DNA of 64,000 bases from Arthrobacter sp. CAN_C5. Lineage in GTDB: Bacteria > Actinomycetota > Actinomycetes > Actinomycetales > Micrococcaceae. The stretch is taken from positions 3,720,001-3,784,000 of the forward strand of contig NZ_JAGGMZ010000001.1 of the NCBI RefSeq assembly GCF_017875735.1, in the 5' to 3' direction. Shown one piece after another: positions 33,325-42,343 of the stretch. The position numbers and the translations under genes are program-made. Each line of letters begins with the position of its first letter. Position 1 is the stretch's first letter. The notes below the pieces were generated by a model. That model searched no databases. It was not told the origin of the DNA and saw only the letters and a list, made by a program, of their open reading frames with translations.

Positions 33325-35085
33325 TCAACCCACCACAGGCTCGACGATTCTCAGTGCTTCGACCAGCCGCCGGTACAGGTCGTCGCTGGCCAGCAGTTCG
33401 CCATGGGTGCCGGTTGCCCTGATTCGGCCGTCCTCCATGACAAGAATGGTGTCTGCGTCGATCACCGTGGAGAGCCGGTGGGCGATGGTCAGGACCGCAC
33501 CTGTGCTGGCGCGGTCGCGGATACAGTCGTGAATTGCGGCCTCGGTGAGACCGTCGACCTGCGCGGTGGCTTCATCGAGCAGGAGGACTGCAGGGGTCCG
33601 CAGAATGGCCCTCGCGAGCGCTATCCGCTGACGTTGCCCACCGGAGACTGCTGTGCTGGATAACTCCGTCTCCAGGCCGTCAGGCAGCGACATCACCTTC
33701 TCCTCCAATTTCACCGCCCGGAGGGCATCCCAGACCTCGTCGTCGGTGGCGTCCGGGTGAGTGAACAGCAGGTTATCCCGGATGGTGCCGGGAACGATGG
33801 GTGTCTCCTGCTCCACGTACGCCAGCTGCGCGCGGATCTCGGAGTGGGTGTAGCTCGAGTAAGGCTTCCCCTCCAGGAGAATCTCCCCATCCTGCGGTTC
33901 GATGAATCGCAGGAGCAGCGAGAAGAGGGTGGTTTTACCCGCGCCCGATGGGCCGACGACGGCGGTATGCCCGAGCCGCGGGATGCTGACGGTCACGCCG
34001 TCGACCGCCGGCTTGACGTCTGGACCGTAGGCAGCCCGCACCTGGCGGAACTCGAGGACCGCGCCAGTCCCCCGGTCGCTGACCTGGGACTGGGCGACGT
34101 CGGCCAGATCCTCCTCAACCTCCATCTGCTGCACCTGGGAGATCCGCGACGCGGCAGCGATTCCCGACTGGACGGCGGTGATGTTCTGGGTGAGCTCGGT
34201 GATCGGCCCCATGATTCCAAATGCGTAGAGCAGGAACGCGATGAGACTGGATACCTCAAGCACCCCCAGGTCCACCCGCCAGGCGCCGACCCCCAGGATC
34301 ACGATGATCGCCAACTGGATCCCACCGCCGGCGATCGTCCAGGCAACAGCCTGTGTGCGCACGGCGCGCACGCTGTGCCTCGCTGACTCCCTGGCCTGGG
34401 TGACGATGCGTTCGCTCTGCCTGTCCTCGGCGCGGCTCGCTTTGACGGTGCGGACCGCGCGGAGCGCGCCCTCCAGCACACCCCCCAGGTTTCCCACGGA
34501 CTCCTGGGCCTGTTCCTCGGCCTGGGCGATGCGGGGCATCAACAGAGCAAACAGGACCCCGATAATGACGATGGCGGTCAGGGTGGTTGTCAGTAGGACG
34601 AGGTCCAGCACACCCATCAGGATCAGGGTTCCGAAAAGTGCGACCGTCCCGTTGACCAGGCTGACCGCACTTGACGAGGCGGCTTCCCTGAGCAGGACCG
34701 TGTCCGAGGTGACCCTGGTGACAATTTCCCCCGTAGGACGCCCGGTCAGTTCTGCGACCTTGGCCTGGAAGAACCGGCGCACCATCGATTCGCGCGCGTC
34801 CAGCACAACCCGTTCCGCGAGTGTGCCGAGCAGAATCCACTGCCATAATCCGACCACCGAGCCAACCACCAGGAGCCCCAGCAAGACTCCGATCGGTTCC
34901 CTCAGCGACACCGACGTGCCTACCGAGTCCAGAACCCATTTGGTCACCATCGGAGTAGCCAGGGCAGTGGCTGTGGTGATCAGCCCCAGGACCAGACCGA
35001 GCGCCAGCACCCGTCGATGTGGGCGGATGAATGACCACAGAATTTTGAGCCGCGGATACCGACCAGGTGTGGAAGGAGTACTCAT
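33325..35085 (-). CDS. ABC exporter half-transporter (membrane and ATPase domains fused)
   Basis: This 586-residue ABC-type exporter half probably forms a homodimer for drug or lipid-like export. The N-terminal six-helix domain (about 20-310, starting LALGLVLGLITTATALATPMV) is followed by the ATPase domain (about 345-575) with Walker A VVGPSGAGKTTLF, signature AVSGGQRQRIALARAI, Walker B VLLLDEAT and the H-loop LTIAHRLST. The ATG at 35085 is preferred to the upstream frame start at 35160, which adds 25 unrelated residues. It is monocistronic; the substrate is not predictable. Confidence 0.9.
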   Translation of the reverse strand: MSTPSTPGRYPRLKILWSFIRPHRRVLALGLVLGLITTATALATPMVTKWVLDSVGTSVSLREPIGVLLGLLVVGSVVGLWQWILLGTLAERVVLDARESMVRRFFQAKVAELTGRPTGEIVTRVTSDTVLLREAASSSAVSLVNGTVALFGTLILMGVLDLVLLTTTLTAIVIIGVLFALLMPRIAQAEEQAQESVGNLGGVLEGALRAVRTVKASRAEDRQSERIVTQARESARHSVRAVRTQAVAWTIAGGGIQLAIIVILGVGAWRVDLGVLEVSSLIAFLLYAFGIMGPITELTQNITAVQSGIAAASRISQVQQMEVEEDLADVAQSQVSDRGTGAVLEFRQVRAAYGPDVKPAVDGVTVSIPRLGHTAVVGPSGAGKTTLFSLLLRFIEPQDGEILLEGKPYSSYTHSEIRAQLAYVEQETPIVPGTIRDNLLFTHPDATDDEVWDALRAVKLEEKVMSLPDGLETELSSTAVSGGQRQRIALARAILRTPAVLLLDEATAQVDGLTEAAIHDCIRDRASTGAVLTIAHRLSTVIDADTILVMEDGRIRATGTHGELLASDDLYRRLVEALRIVEPVVG

Positions 35086-35240
35086 ACCCCATTGTCTCCC
35101 CACTCGCTGAACTATCGATACTGATCTTCGCGGTGAAATGGCACGAATAATGTGCGTCACCTTGCCCGGGCAGCGGAGCCGGAAGGCTCCCTCCCAGGGG
35201 ATGCTGGCATGGAGGGAAATGTCAGGAGTATCCTCAGTTC

Positions 35241-35888
35241 ATGAGCGGTAACTACAGGAACCAGAGTCCCAGGCACCACAAGCCCAAGCCCTTCGCGCCG
35301 CTGGACTTTGAGGTTTTCGCCGGCGGTGCCGACCCCTCCCGGGTTTCGGAAGCCGCCCACCTCTCGGCGCGTGCCCTCGTTCACCATGGCAGGCTATCCG
35401 AGGACCCGGATGTGACCCAACGCCTGGTTGAACTCGCTGATCAGCAGGGGCTCGAGGCCATCGCCGAGATGTGGGCCGAAAGCCCAGCCCGCTCACTTCC
35501 CGGCGCCCTCTGGAGGCTCTACGCCCTGCGGGCCGCCACCCAGCAGAACCCCGAACGCATCGCCTCCTACTTCAAATCGGGCAAGGACGTAGCCCAGGTC
35601 TCCAAGGTGATCGCTGGCGTGGCCGAGCCCCCCGGCGCTGAGGAAGTCCAGTCAATGGCGGACACGATTCTTTCCGGCGCGTTTGAGGGCCAGTTCGATG
35701 TAGCACTGGAACGCTTTGCCGCCTTCTGCCGGGTCATCGCGCTCGGCCAGACCCATCACGCCGACGACGCCGAACCCACCAACGAGGTCCACGCCGCAAA
35801 GTTGACCCGCAACTCCCAACAACTGATCAAGACGGCCGAGGATCTTGAGTACGCTGCCGCGTCCTGGCGGCGGGGTGAGCTGGACTAG
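35241..35888 (+). CDS. Conserved hypothetical protein, helical
   Basis: I do not recognise a named family. The 215-residue, mainly helical cytosolic protein begins with a basic disordered tail (NYRNQSPRHHKPKPFAPLDFEVFAGGADP), then helices with SAAHL-type amphipathic pattern, LEAIAEMWAESPARSLPGALWRLYALR, and a C-terminal helical pair. It has actinobacterial character, no cysteine motif except one Cys (FAAFCRV), and no enzymatic signature. It is divergent from the ABC exporter and is followed by a structured non-coding region. Confidence 0.65.
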   Translation: MSGNYRNQSPRHHKPKPFAPLDFEVFAGGADPSRVSEAAHLSARALVHHGRLSEDPDVTQRLVELADQQGLEAIAEMWAESPARSLPGALWRLYALRAATQQNPERIASYFKSGKDVAQVSKVIAGVAEPPGAEEVQSMADTILSGAFEGQFDVALERFAAFCRVIALGQTHHADDAEPTNEVHAAKLTRNSQQLIKTAEDLEYAAASWRRGELD

Positions 35889-35889
35889 G

Positions 35890-36035
35890 GCAGCTCCCGG
35901 GACGCCAATGTTGACAGGAGCGCCCCGGAGGAGAAAACTGAAAGTGGTGTCGGACCGTGGAACCCCCGGGCTTCAACATTTAGCCGCTTCGAGCGGCCTT
36001 CCGCCGAGAGGCGCTCCCGGTTCGACACCATTTTT
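35890..36035 (+). ncRNA. Candidate structured RNA or attenuator upstream of the Pit operon
   Basis: This 146-base stretch contains three interleaved inverted repeats: AATGTTGA/TCAACATT (35907-35914, 35973-35980), GGAGCGCC/GGCGCTCC (35917-35924, 36010-36017), and a 12-pair stem GGTGTCGGACCG/CGGTTCGACACC (35946-35957, 36018-36029, one G-U) followed by T5. A further hairpin GCCGCT-TCG-AGCGGC lies at 35983-35997. The last long stem with T5 looks like a terminator; the other two pairings cross it and so could form alternative folds or pseudoknots. No known RNA family is recognised. Confidence 0.45.
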
Positions 36036-36128
36036 GCGCCCTATTTGCATCATCGCCCAATCTGATCGGCGGTGATGGCCGCCACTCCGGGCGAAAATAA
36101 GCCGCGGCTGGGCTGTCGGTTATTCTTA

Positions 36129-36167
36129 GGCAGCAACCCATCGTCCTTGGGCAGCAGACCGATCGTC
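36129..36167 (+). repeat. Imperfect direct repeat upstream of DUF47-Pit operon
   Basis: GGCAGCAACCCATCGTC (36129-36145) and GGCAGCAGACCGATCGTC (36150-36167) recur with a 21-base offset, two helical turns, 30-70 bases before the operon start. This could be a tandem binding site; it does not match the PHO box. Confidence 0.4.
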
Positions 36168-36196
36168 ATGATGCCCCGCTAGGTTAGGTAGCCCAC

Positions 36197-36814
36197 GTGA
36201 AGCTTCGCCTCTTCCCCCAGGAGGACGCCGGACTGGTGCTGCTTTCCGACATGGCGCAGCAGCTCGTGCTGGGCGTTCGCACCATGTCAGGGATTCTGGG
36301 GGCGGCCACGCGGGACTACGATCTCTTGGCCGAGGAACTGCACCAGCACGAAGCCAACTCGACCGACCTGCATTTCGCCCTCCTCACCTCCATGCGCAGC
36401 AGCTTCGTCAACCCGCTCCCCCGCGAGGATCTGTATGCGCTGTCCCGGCTGCTGAACGAGGCAATCGAAAAACTGGATGGGGCTGCGGAGCTCATCGCCC
36501 TGTACCAGCTCAGAAAACTGAGTCGTCGGGCCACGGAGCAGCTTGAGGTCATCAACCGGCAGGCAGAACTGACTGCGGCGGCGATGAAGCGGCTCAACTC
36601 GATGGATGAACTCGAGGAGTACTGGATCGAGATCCTCCGGCTCGCCAAGCGCGCCGAGCGCACCCACAGGATCTGGTGCTCCGAACTCCTCAATGACCAC
36701 AAACCCCTGGTTTACGCCCGCCACCGCGACGTCGCCAATCAGTTGGTCGATGTCACCAAGGACATCCGCAAGGTGGCGACACACGTGGGCAGTATCCTCG
36801 TCAAGGAATCGTAG
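36197..36814 (+). CDS. DUF47/PhoU-like Pit accessory protein
   Basis: This 205-residue, all-helical PhoU-related protein of the DUF47 family is encoded next to Pit transporters, where it is thought to regulate or assist phosphate uptake. Seen: DLLAEELHQHEANSTDLHFALLTSMRSSFVNPLPREDLYALSRLLNEAIE (three-helix bundle with acidic metal-binding residues), and HRIWCSELLNDHKPLVYARHRDVANQLVDVTKDI. The GTG start at 36197 has a weak Shine-Dalgarno. The stop is directly followed by the pit GTG, so the pair forms an operon. Confidence 0.88.
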   Translation: MKLRLFPQEDAGLVLLSDMAQQLVLGVRTMSGILGAATRDYDLLAEELHQHEANSTDLHFALLTSMRSSFVNPLPREDLYALSRLLNEAIEKLDGAAELIALYQLRKLSRRATEQLEVINRQAELTAAAMKRLNSMDELEEYWIEILRLAKRAERTHRIWCSELLNDHKPLVYARHRDVANQLVDVTKDIRKVATHVGSILVKES

Positions 36815-37825
36815 GTGGAGCTGTTCCTCCTGGGCATCGTCGTGGTACTGGCCGGCGGCTTCGCTTTCCTGAACGGGTTCCACGACGTATCCAACTCGGT
36901 GGCAACCGCCGTGCGCACCCGTGCCCTCACCCCGAGCGTCGCGGTGCTCCTGGTGGCACTGTTCAACCTGGTCGGCGCTCTGCTTGGCACCGGCGTTGCT
37001 CTCCTCTTCACGGGTGACGCCATCCGATTGCCCCCCGGCAGGGTTGGTCTCGGAATCCTCATCGCCGCCCTGATCGCGGCCCTGAGCTGGGGCCTTTTCA
37101 CCTGGTACCGGGGCAAGCCGTCGTCGTCCACCCACGCCCTCATTGGCGGACTGATCGGCTCCGGTGGAGCGTCAGCTCTGTTGGGAGGGGAATCGATAGC
37201 CGACTCCGAACGGGTGTTCCTGCTGCAGATCGCGCTCCCGCTGCTCCTCTCCCCGCTGGTGGCATACCTACTGGCCTATCTCGCGGTGTTCCCTGCGATC
37301 TGGCTCCTGCGGTACAGCCCGCCGCGAAAGGTGAACTCGGGTAGCCGGATGGCACAGTCAGTGCTGGCCGGCGTGTTTGCCCTGGGACACGGACTGCAGG
37401 ACGGGCAGCGCACCATGGTGGTAGTGGTGCTGGCCCTGGTGGGCAGCGGCGTCGCAACCGGCTCGGACATTCCCCTGTGGGTACAGATCTTCGCCGCCGT
37501 TCTGCTGGCCACCGGGTCCCTGTTCGGGGGGTGGCGGATCACACACACCCTGTCGCACCGGCTGGTCCGGGTCGACCCGCTGCGCGGCATGACCGCGCAG
37601 GGAGTCTCTTCGGCGATGCTCTTTGTTGGCTCCATCTCCCTGTCGATGCCACTCTCAAGCACCCACACGATGACCTCGGCCATTCTCGGAGCCGGCGCCA
37701 ACCAGCGATTCCCGACAGTGCGCGGCCGCGAGGTGGTCAAGGTGCTACTCGTCTGGTTCTCGACGGCAATCGTGACCGCCCTGATCGGCGGAATCCTCTT
37801 TCTGGCGATGAGCCCGCTGCTCTAG
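36815..37825 (+). CDS. pit: Low-affinity inorganic phosphate transporter Pit
   Basis: This PiT-family transporter couples inward phosphate (as metal phosphate) to protons. Its 336 residues have about ten membrane helices and the two inverted PiT signatures: FLNGFHDVSNSVATAV (residues 19-34) and GHGLQDGQRTM in the second half. SSSTHALIGGLIGSG and PLSSTHTMTSAILGAG are the paired Ser-Thr-His loops. The second repeat's usual GANDVQ is GLQDGQ. The GTG starts right after the DUF47 stop. It converges on the high-affinity pst operon. Confidence 0.92.
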   Translation: MELFLLGIVVVLAGGFAFLNGFHDVSNSVATAVRTRALTPSVAVLLVALFNLVGALLGTGVALLFTGDAIRLPPGRVGLGILIAALIAALSWGLFTWYRGKPSSSTHALIGGLIGSGGASALLGGESIADSERVFLLQIALPLLLSPLVAYLLAYLAVFPAIWLLRYSPPRKVNSGSRMAQSVLAGVFALGHGLQDGQRTMVVVVLALVGSGVATGSDIPLWVQIFAAVLLATGSLFGGWRITHTLSHRLVRVDPLRGMTAQGVSSAMLFVGSISLSMPLSSTHTMTSAILGAGANQRFPTVRGREVVKVLLVWFSTAIVTALIGGILFLAMSPLL

Positions 37826-37839
37826 GGGCCCGAAACAAG

Positions 37840-37907
37840 CAGAAGCGGCCCCGGAGCTCAGACCCGCCGGTTGCAACCGGCAAACCTTGCCCTCAGGGCC
37901 GCTTCTG
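37840..37907. terminator. Bidirectional hairpin between pit and pstB
   Basis: CAGAAGCGGCCC and GGGCCGCTTCTG form a perfect 12-base stem around a long loop that contains its own CCGGTTGCAACCGG palindrome. It sits in the 111-base gap between converging operons. Confidence 0.75.
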
Positions 37908-37936
37908 TGACGAGCAGACCCGACACTCCGGACGGG

Positions 37937-38716
37937 TCAGCCGAAACGACCCGACACGTAATCCTCGGTGGACTTCTCCTTGGGGTTGTTGAAGATGTCT
38001 GTGGTGTTCCCGAATTCAATCAGTTTCCCCGGCTTACCTGTTGCGGCAATGTTGAAGAAAGCGGTCTTGTCGGATACCCGGGCGGCCTGCTGCATGTTGT
38101 GGGTGACGATCGCCACGGTGTAGTCGGTTTTAAGCTCGTTGATCAGATCCTCGATCGCCAGGGTCGAGATCGGATCCAGAGCCGAGCAAGGCTCATCCAT
38201 CAGGATCACTTCAGGAGACACAGCGATGGCGCGGGCAATGCATAGACGCTGCTGCTGGCCGCCAGACAGTCCTGAACCCGGCCGGTCAAGACGATCTTTG
38301 ACCTCGTTCCACAGGTTGGCACCGCGCAGTGACTTCTCCACCAGAGCATCGGCGTCAGACTTGCTGATGCGCTTGCTGTTCAGCTTCACACCCGCGAGCA
38401 CGTTGTCGCGGATCGACATGGTGGGAAACGGGTTGGGTCGCTGGAAGACCATGCCGATCTGGCTGCGCACGTGCACGGGGTCTACTGCGTCGTCGTACAG
38501 ATCGTCGCCGTCGAGCAGTACCTCGCCCTCGACCCGGGCACCGGGGATCACCTCGTGCATCCGGTTAAGGGTGCGCAAAAAGGTCGATTTGCCACAGCCA
38601 GATGGGCCGATGAACGCGGTGACCGAGCTGGCTTCAATGGTTACATTGACATCCTCGACAGCAAGGAACTTGCTGTAGTAGACGTTCAAATCCTTGACGT
38701 CGATACGCTTTGACAT
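37937..38716 (-). CDS. pstB: Phosphate ABC transporter ATP-binding protein
   Basis: PstB powers high-affinity phosphate import. Its 259 residues contain Walker [23 protein letters not shown]-loop [15 protein letters not shown], signature [18 protein letters not shown], Walker [17 protein letters not shown], and the H-loop [14 protein letters not shown]; these follow the family exactly. It is the last gene of pstSCAB on the minus strand, 27 bases after pstA. Expression is expected to rise under phosphate starvation via PhoP at the pstS promoter. Confidence 0.97.
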   Translation of the reverse strand: MSKRIDVKDLNVYYSKFLAVEDVNVTIEASSVTAFIGPSGCGKSTFLRTLNRMHEVIPGARVEGEVLLDGDDLYDDAVDPVHVRSQIGMVFQRPNPFPTMSIRDNVLAGVKLNSKRISKSDADALVEKSLRGANLWNEVKDRLDRPGSGLSGGQQQRLCIARAIAVSPEVILMDEPCSALDPISTLAIEDLINELKTDYTVAIVTHNMQQAARVSDKTAFFNIAATGKPGKLIEFGNTTDIFNNPKEKSTEDYVSGRFG

Positions 38717-38743
38717 CTAAATCCTTAAGTTCTGCAGCGCTAA

Positions 38744-39847
38744 TTAGCGGCTGGTTTTGGGGGCAAACATCCGAGCAATGAGGCGGGCTATAAGGTTCAG
38801 TAGCATCACGAGAATGATCAGGACCAATGCGGCCGCCCAGGCTCGCTGGGTACTTGGGTCAGTGCTGGTCGGCGAGGTTGGCGTGATGATCTGGTAGTAA
38901 ATGTAGGTGGGGAGCGTGCTCATCCACCCACCGAACACATCAAGGTTCACTCCACGCGCGAATCCAGCGGTGACAAGAATGGGGGCCGTTTCGCCGATCA
39001 CCCGTGCGATCGCGAGGGTTACTCCCGACGCGATACCGGAGATGGCCGTGGGAATGACCACCTTGGTGATGGTCCGCCACTTCCGCACCCCGAGGGCGAA
39101 GGAAGCTTCACGAAGCTCGTTGGGAACGATCTTCAACATTTCTTCGGTAGCTCGGACCACCACGGGGATCATCAGCACGGACAGTGCGGCCGCCGCCACA
39201 AATCCGGTCCGGGTACCCGGACCGAAGATCAGCCCGAACAGGGCCGCCGCGAACAGGCCGGCCACGATCGACGGGATGCCGGTCATCACGTCGACGAAGA
39301 AGGTGATTGCTCGGCTGAGCGGACCGCCAGTGGAGTACTCGACCAGGTAGATGGCCGCCAGCAGGCCCACGGGTACCGAGATGATCGTCGCCCAGAGGGT
39401 GATCTGCAGGGTGCCGAGGATCGCGTGATAAGCGCCGCCCAACACGGGGGTTCCATCGATCACTGTCTGGTTGTCTATGGCGCCCGTCAGCCCGTTCATC
39501 GAACGGAAGAGGAAGTTGTAGGTCAATCCCGGCATGCCACGTTCCAGCACAGTCCAGATCACCGAGATCAGGGGCAGCACCGCGATGATGAACGCGCCGT
39601 AGATGAGGTAGGTGGCAAGCCGGTCACGTGCTTTACGTCCGCCTTCCACCACTGCCGACACCACGGTACCGCCGACCACGAAGAAAACGGCGGTGAAAAT
39701 TGCCATCGCGATAGGGCTGAAGCCAAGCAGTGCTGAGAAAGCTGCTCCGAGAATTATTGCGCCGGCTAGGACAGCCCAGATGGACCACTTGGGAAGCTTG
39801 TTCTTGGTGAACTGGGACGGACGCCGGGTCATGGTTGCATTACTCAT
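38744..39847 (-). CDS. pstA: Phosphate ABC transporter permease PstA
   Basis: This 367-residue inner-membrane permease pairs with PstC. After a polar start come two hydrophobic helices (38-75), a helix near 95-115, then the MetI-type permease region with GTLQITLWATIISVPVGLLAAIYLVEY and GIPSIVAGLFAAALFGL, followed by the coupling motif EASFALGVRKWRTITKVVIP. The ATG at 39847 overlaps the pstC stop (TAATG). It is longer at the N-terminus than the Escherichia coli protein, as is usual in actinobacteria. Confidence 0.94.
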   Translation of the reverse strand: MSNATMTRRPSQFTKNKLPKWSIWAVLAGAIILGAAFSALLGFSPIAMAIFTAVFFVVGGTVVSAVVEGGRKARDRLATYLIYGAFIIAVLPLISVIWTVLERGMPGLTYNFLFRSMNGLTGAIDNQTVIDGTPVLGGAYHAILGTLQITLWATIISVPVGLLAAIYLVEYSTGGPLSRAITFFVDVMTGIPSIVAGLFAAALFGLIFGPGTRTGFVAAAALSVLMIPVVVRATEEMLKIVPNELREASFALGVRKWRTITKVVIPTAISGIASGVTLAIARVIGETAPILVTAGFARGVNLDVFGGWMSTLPTYIYYQIITPTSPTSTDPSTQRAWAAALVLIILVMLLNLIARLIARMFAPKTSR

Positions 39848-40794
39848 TAGTTGGCACCTGAGAATTCCTTGTGGCGGCTGATGATCCACCGGGCGATGAT
39901 GTTCACGGCAAGGGTGATGACAAAGAGCACCAGTCCCGCTGCAATGAGTTCGCTGAGGCGCAGGCCGAAGGCCTCAGGGAAGTTGAGGGCGATCTCGGCT
40001 GCGATGGTCTGGTTTCCGGTCTGGATCAGGCTGGCTGTGAGTGCTCCGCCAGAGAGGACAAGGGCCACGGCCATGGTCTCGCCGAGCGCTCGCCCGAGCC
40101 CGAGCATCGCGGCACTGATGATGCCAGCACGCGCGAAGGGCAGCACCGACATCTTGATCATTTCCCACCGGGTGGCGCCGAGGGCCAGTGACGCTTCCTC
40201 GTGGAGTTTCGGGGTCTGAAGGAAGATCTCGCGGCTGAGCGAGGTGATGATGGGCAGGACCATTACCGCGAGGACTATCCCGGCAGTGAGTATGGTCCGG
40301 CCGGTGTTGCTGGCCGGACCCTCGAAGATGGGGATCCAGCCCAGGTTGGTGGCAAGCCAGTCGTAAGCCACCGCAAGCTGAGGCGCCAAAACCGCGTAGC
40401 CCCACGCGCCGTACACCACCGACGGGATAGCTGCGAGAAGGTCGATCAGGTAGCCGAATCCCTGGGATAGCCGCCGCGGCGCGTAGTGGGAGATGAAGAG
40501 GGCGACCCCAATACCGATCGGGGTCGCGAGAATCAGTGCGATGGTCGCGGCGATTACCGTGCCGATGACGATCGGCCAGATATAGGAGAAGAAACCGTTA
40601 CCACCCGAGATATCAGATGGGTCAGCCATGAAGGTGGGGAGTGCCTGGGCTAGCAGGAATATTGCCACACCAAACAGCACTGCCAGAATAAGACAGCCAG
40701 CCACGAGGCTTGCTGTGGAGAATATTTTGTCCCCCGATTGACCGCTGTCGCCTTCTCTGCGCAACGTGTTCGGAGACACCGTCTTCGTGGACAC
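39847..40794 (-). CDS. pstC: Phosphate ABC transporter permease PstC
   Basis: This 315-residue permease of the Pst transporter has six membrane helices. Seen: FSTASLVAGCLILAVLFGVAIFLLAQALPTF (helix 1), FFSYIWPIVIGTVIAATIALILATPIGIGVALFISHYAP, the LLAAIPSVVYGAWGYAVL region, and the coupling motif EASLALGATRWEMIKMSVLPFA. The start is GTG with an AAGGG element. It is separated from pstS by a hairpin-containing gap, so pstS is probably made in excess over the permease. Confidence 0.95.
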   Translation of the reverse strand: MSTKTVSPNTLRREGDSGQSGDKIFSTASLVAGCLILAVLFGVAIFLLAQALPTFMADPSDISGGNGFFSYIWPIVIGTVIAATIALILATPIGIGVALFISHYAPRRLSQGFGYLIDLLAAIPSVVYGAWGYAVLAPQLAVAYDWLATNLGWIPIFEGPASNTGRTILTAGIVLAVMVLPIITSLSREIFLQTPKLHEEASLALGATRWEMIKMSVLPFARAGIISAAMLGLGRALGETMAVALVLSGGALTASLIQTGNQTIAAEIALNFPEAFGLRLSELIAAGLVLFVITLAVNIIARWIISRHKEFSGAN

Positions 40795-40906
40795 TAGTGA
40801 ACCCTTCAGTGCTGGTACGGGTAATTCCTGCTGGGGTTGCCGGAAGCGGGCGTCGTCAGCGGTGGAGATATCTGCACATTAGCCTAACGGCCGAGTGCAA
40901 AGGACA

Positions 40907-40939
40907 GCCCCGCCCGGTCTATTGAAGACCGGGCGGGGC
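40907..40939 (-). terminator. Intra-operon hairpin between pstS and pstC
   Basis: GCCCCGCCCGGTCT and its exact complement are separated by ATTGA: a 14-base stem without T-run. It probably causes partial termination or protects the pstS message, lowering expression of pstCAB. Confidence 0.8.
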
Positions 40940-40951
40940 AACCGGAGCATG

Positions 40952-42076
40952 CTAGGAAGCAACCGCGATCGAGTCGATAGCGGCCTGGGCCTGCTCGCGC
41001 AGTCCCTCGGAGATTGGGGCGTTTCCAGCCGAATCGGCGGAGTCGGCCTGGCCGTCTTCGCTGATCACATAGGAGCCAAAGGCCTTGACGAGGTCGACTG
41101 TCTCCTGGTCTTCGTAGGTAGCGCAGTAGACGTGGTAGGAGATCAGCACGATGGGGTACGCACCGGACTCAGTTGTATCCCTGGTGAGGTTGTAGGACAT
41201 GTCGACCTCGGGAGCGCCCTCCACCTCGGCTGGTTCGGCAACCTCAACAGCACGTGACGCCGCCTCCGGGGTGAGCGCAACATACTCTTCGCCCACCTGG
41301 ACCAGGACCTGACCCAGGTCGCCGACTGCCGAAGCATCGGTGTAGGTGATTGCGCCTTCGGTGCCCGACGTGGTGGAAACTACACCGTTGGTGCCCTGGG
41401 CGTTCTCGGCAACGATCTCGGCAGGCCATTCACCCGAGACCTCATCGGTCCACACGTCAGGCGCTGCAACAGAAAGGTAGTCCACAAAGTTCTCAGTGGT
41501 ACCCGACTCGTCGCTGCGGTGAACAACAGTGATGGCCAGATCGGGAAGTTCCACTCCCTCGTTCTGGGAGGCGATTGCCTCATCATTCCAATTGGCGATG
41601 TCACCGCGGAATACCGAGGCGATGGTCTCGGCGTCCATGTTCAGCTCATCAACGCCGGGCAGGTTGAAGGCCACAGCAATTGGGGCAATGTAGGCAGGGA
41701 CGTTGAACGCGCCCTCTGGCCCGCACACTTCCTGGGCTGTAGCGTGTTCTTCCTCGTCGAGGTAGGCATCCGAACCAGCGAACTGCACACCGCCGCCAAG
41801 GAATGCCTCACGGCCAGCGCCTGATCCATCGGGTGAATACTGGACAGTTGCGTCAGGGTTAGCGGTCGTGAAACCGGACTGCCATGCGGTCATCGCCGCA
41901 CCCTGGGAGGAAGCGCCCGAGCCGGTCAGCGTGCCGGTGACTGTGCTCTCCACCGAGCCGTTGTCCCCGGTGGTCTCTGCCGGCGCATCGGTTGCACTGT
42001 CGGTGCCGCAGGCGGTCAATGCGAGCGCGGCGACGGAGATTACTGCCGCTGCGCGGCCAAAGCGAAGAACCTTCAC
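40952..42076 (-). CDS. pstS: Phosphate ABC transporter substrate-binding lipoprotein PstS
   Basis: This 374-residue extracellular phosphate-binding lipoprotein has a signal peptide with lipobox ALTACGT (Cys23), then a Ser/Thr/Glu-rich linker, then the PBP fold. Phosphate-contact segments are LTGSGASSQGAAMTAW, DGSGAGREAFLGGGVQFAGSDA and HRSDESGTTENFVDYL. The start is GTG with AAGGGG upstream. The PHO box at 42203-42223 lies about 130 bases upstream, predicting PhoP-controlled expression. Confidence 0.96.
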   Translation of the reverse strand: MKVLRFGRAAAVISVAALALTACGTDSATDAPAETTGDNGSVESTVTGTLTGSGASSQGAAMTAWQSGFTTANPDATVQYSPDGSGAGREAFLGGGVQFAGSDAYLDEEEHATAQEVCGPEGAFNVPAYIAPIAVAFNLPGVDELNMDAETIASVFRGDIANWNDEAIASQNEGVELPDLAITVVHRSDESGTTENFVDYLSVAAPDVWTDEVSGEWPAEIVAENAQGTNGVVSTTSGTEGAITYTDASAVGDLGQVLVQVGEEYVALTPEAASRAVEVAEPAEVEGAPEVDMSYNLTRDTTESGAYPIVLISYHVYCATYEDQETVDLVKAFGSYVISEDGQADSADSAGNAPISEGLREQAQAAIDSIAVAS

Positions 42077-42202
42077 TTGATGTTGCCCCTTCCAGGGAGT
42101 CGAAAATCGATGCCGTGAAGCACCATTGAGGCCGGAAAGTTGGACAGTCCGGTGTGCGTACCTGATTCAAGCTAGGCGCCCCAGGTAAAGAGACTGACTG
42201 AC

Positions 42203-42223
42203 GAAAGTGAACGGAGGGTGAAC
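42203..42223 (-). promoter_or_regulatory. PHO box (PhoP site) upstream of pstS
   Basis: Read on the minus strand, GTTCACCCTCC is followed directly by GTTCACTTTCG, two direct repeats spaced exactly 11 bases. This is the established actinobacterial PHO box arrangement. It lies 127-147 bases upstream of the pstS start codon. Confidence 0.85.
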
Positions 42224-42343
42224 GGGAAACGTACAGTTACGATCTGGCCGCCCGGTGGTATTGCCAAAGCGCCTCCGATGCTGTGTGGATCCTCTTCCCG
42301 GGTCGGAGCCCCGCACCCGGGGAACGGGGCTAGGCTGGGTTCC

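Noticed and set aside
35946-36030. tRNA-like sequence (GGTGTCG...GGTTCGACACCA)
   Set aside because: The 7-base acceptor-like ends pair, but the GGTTCGA is too close to the 3' end for a T-arm and no anticodon arm can be drawn.
42218-42343. Longer N-terminus for the FUSC-like protein
   Set aside because: It would start inside the PHO box and adds 42 residues without membrane or family character; the ATG at 42344 is better.
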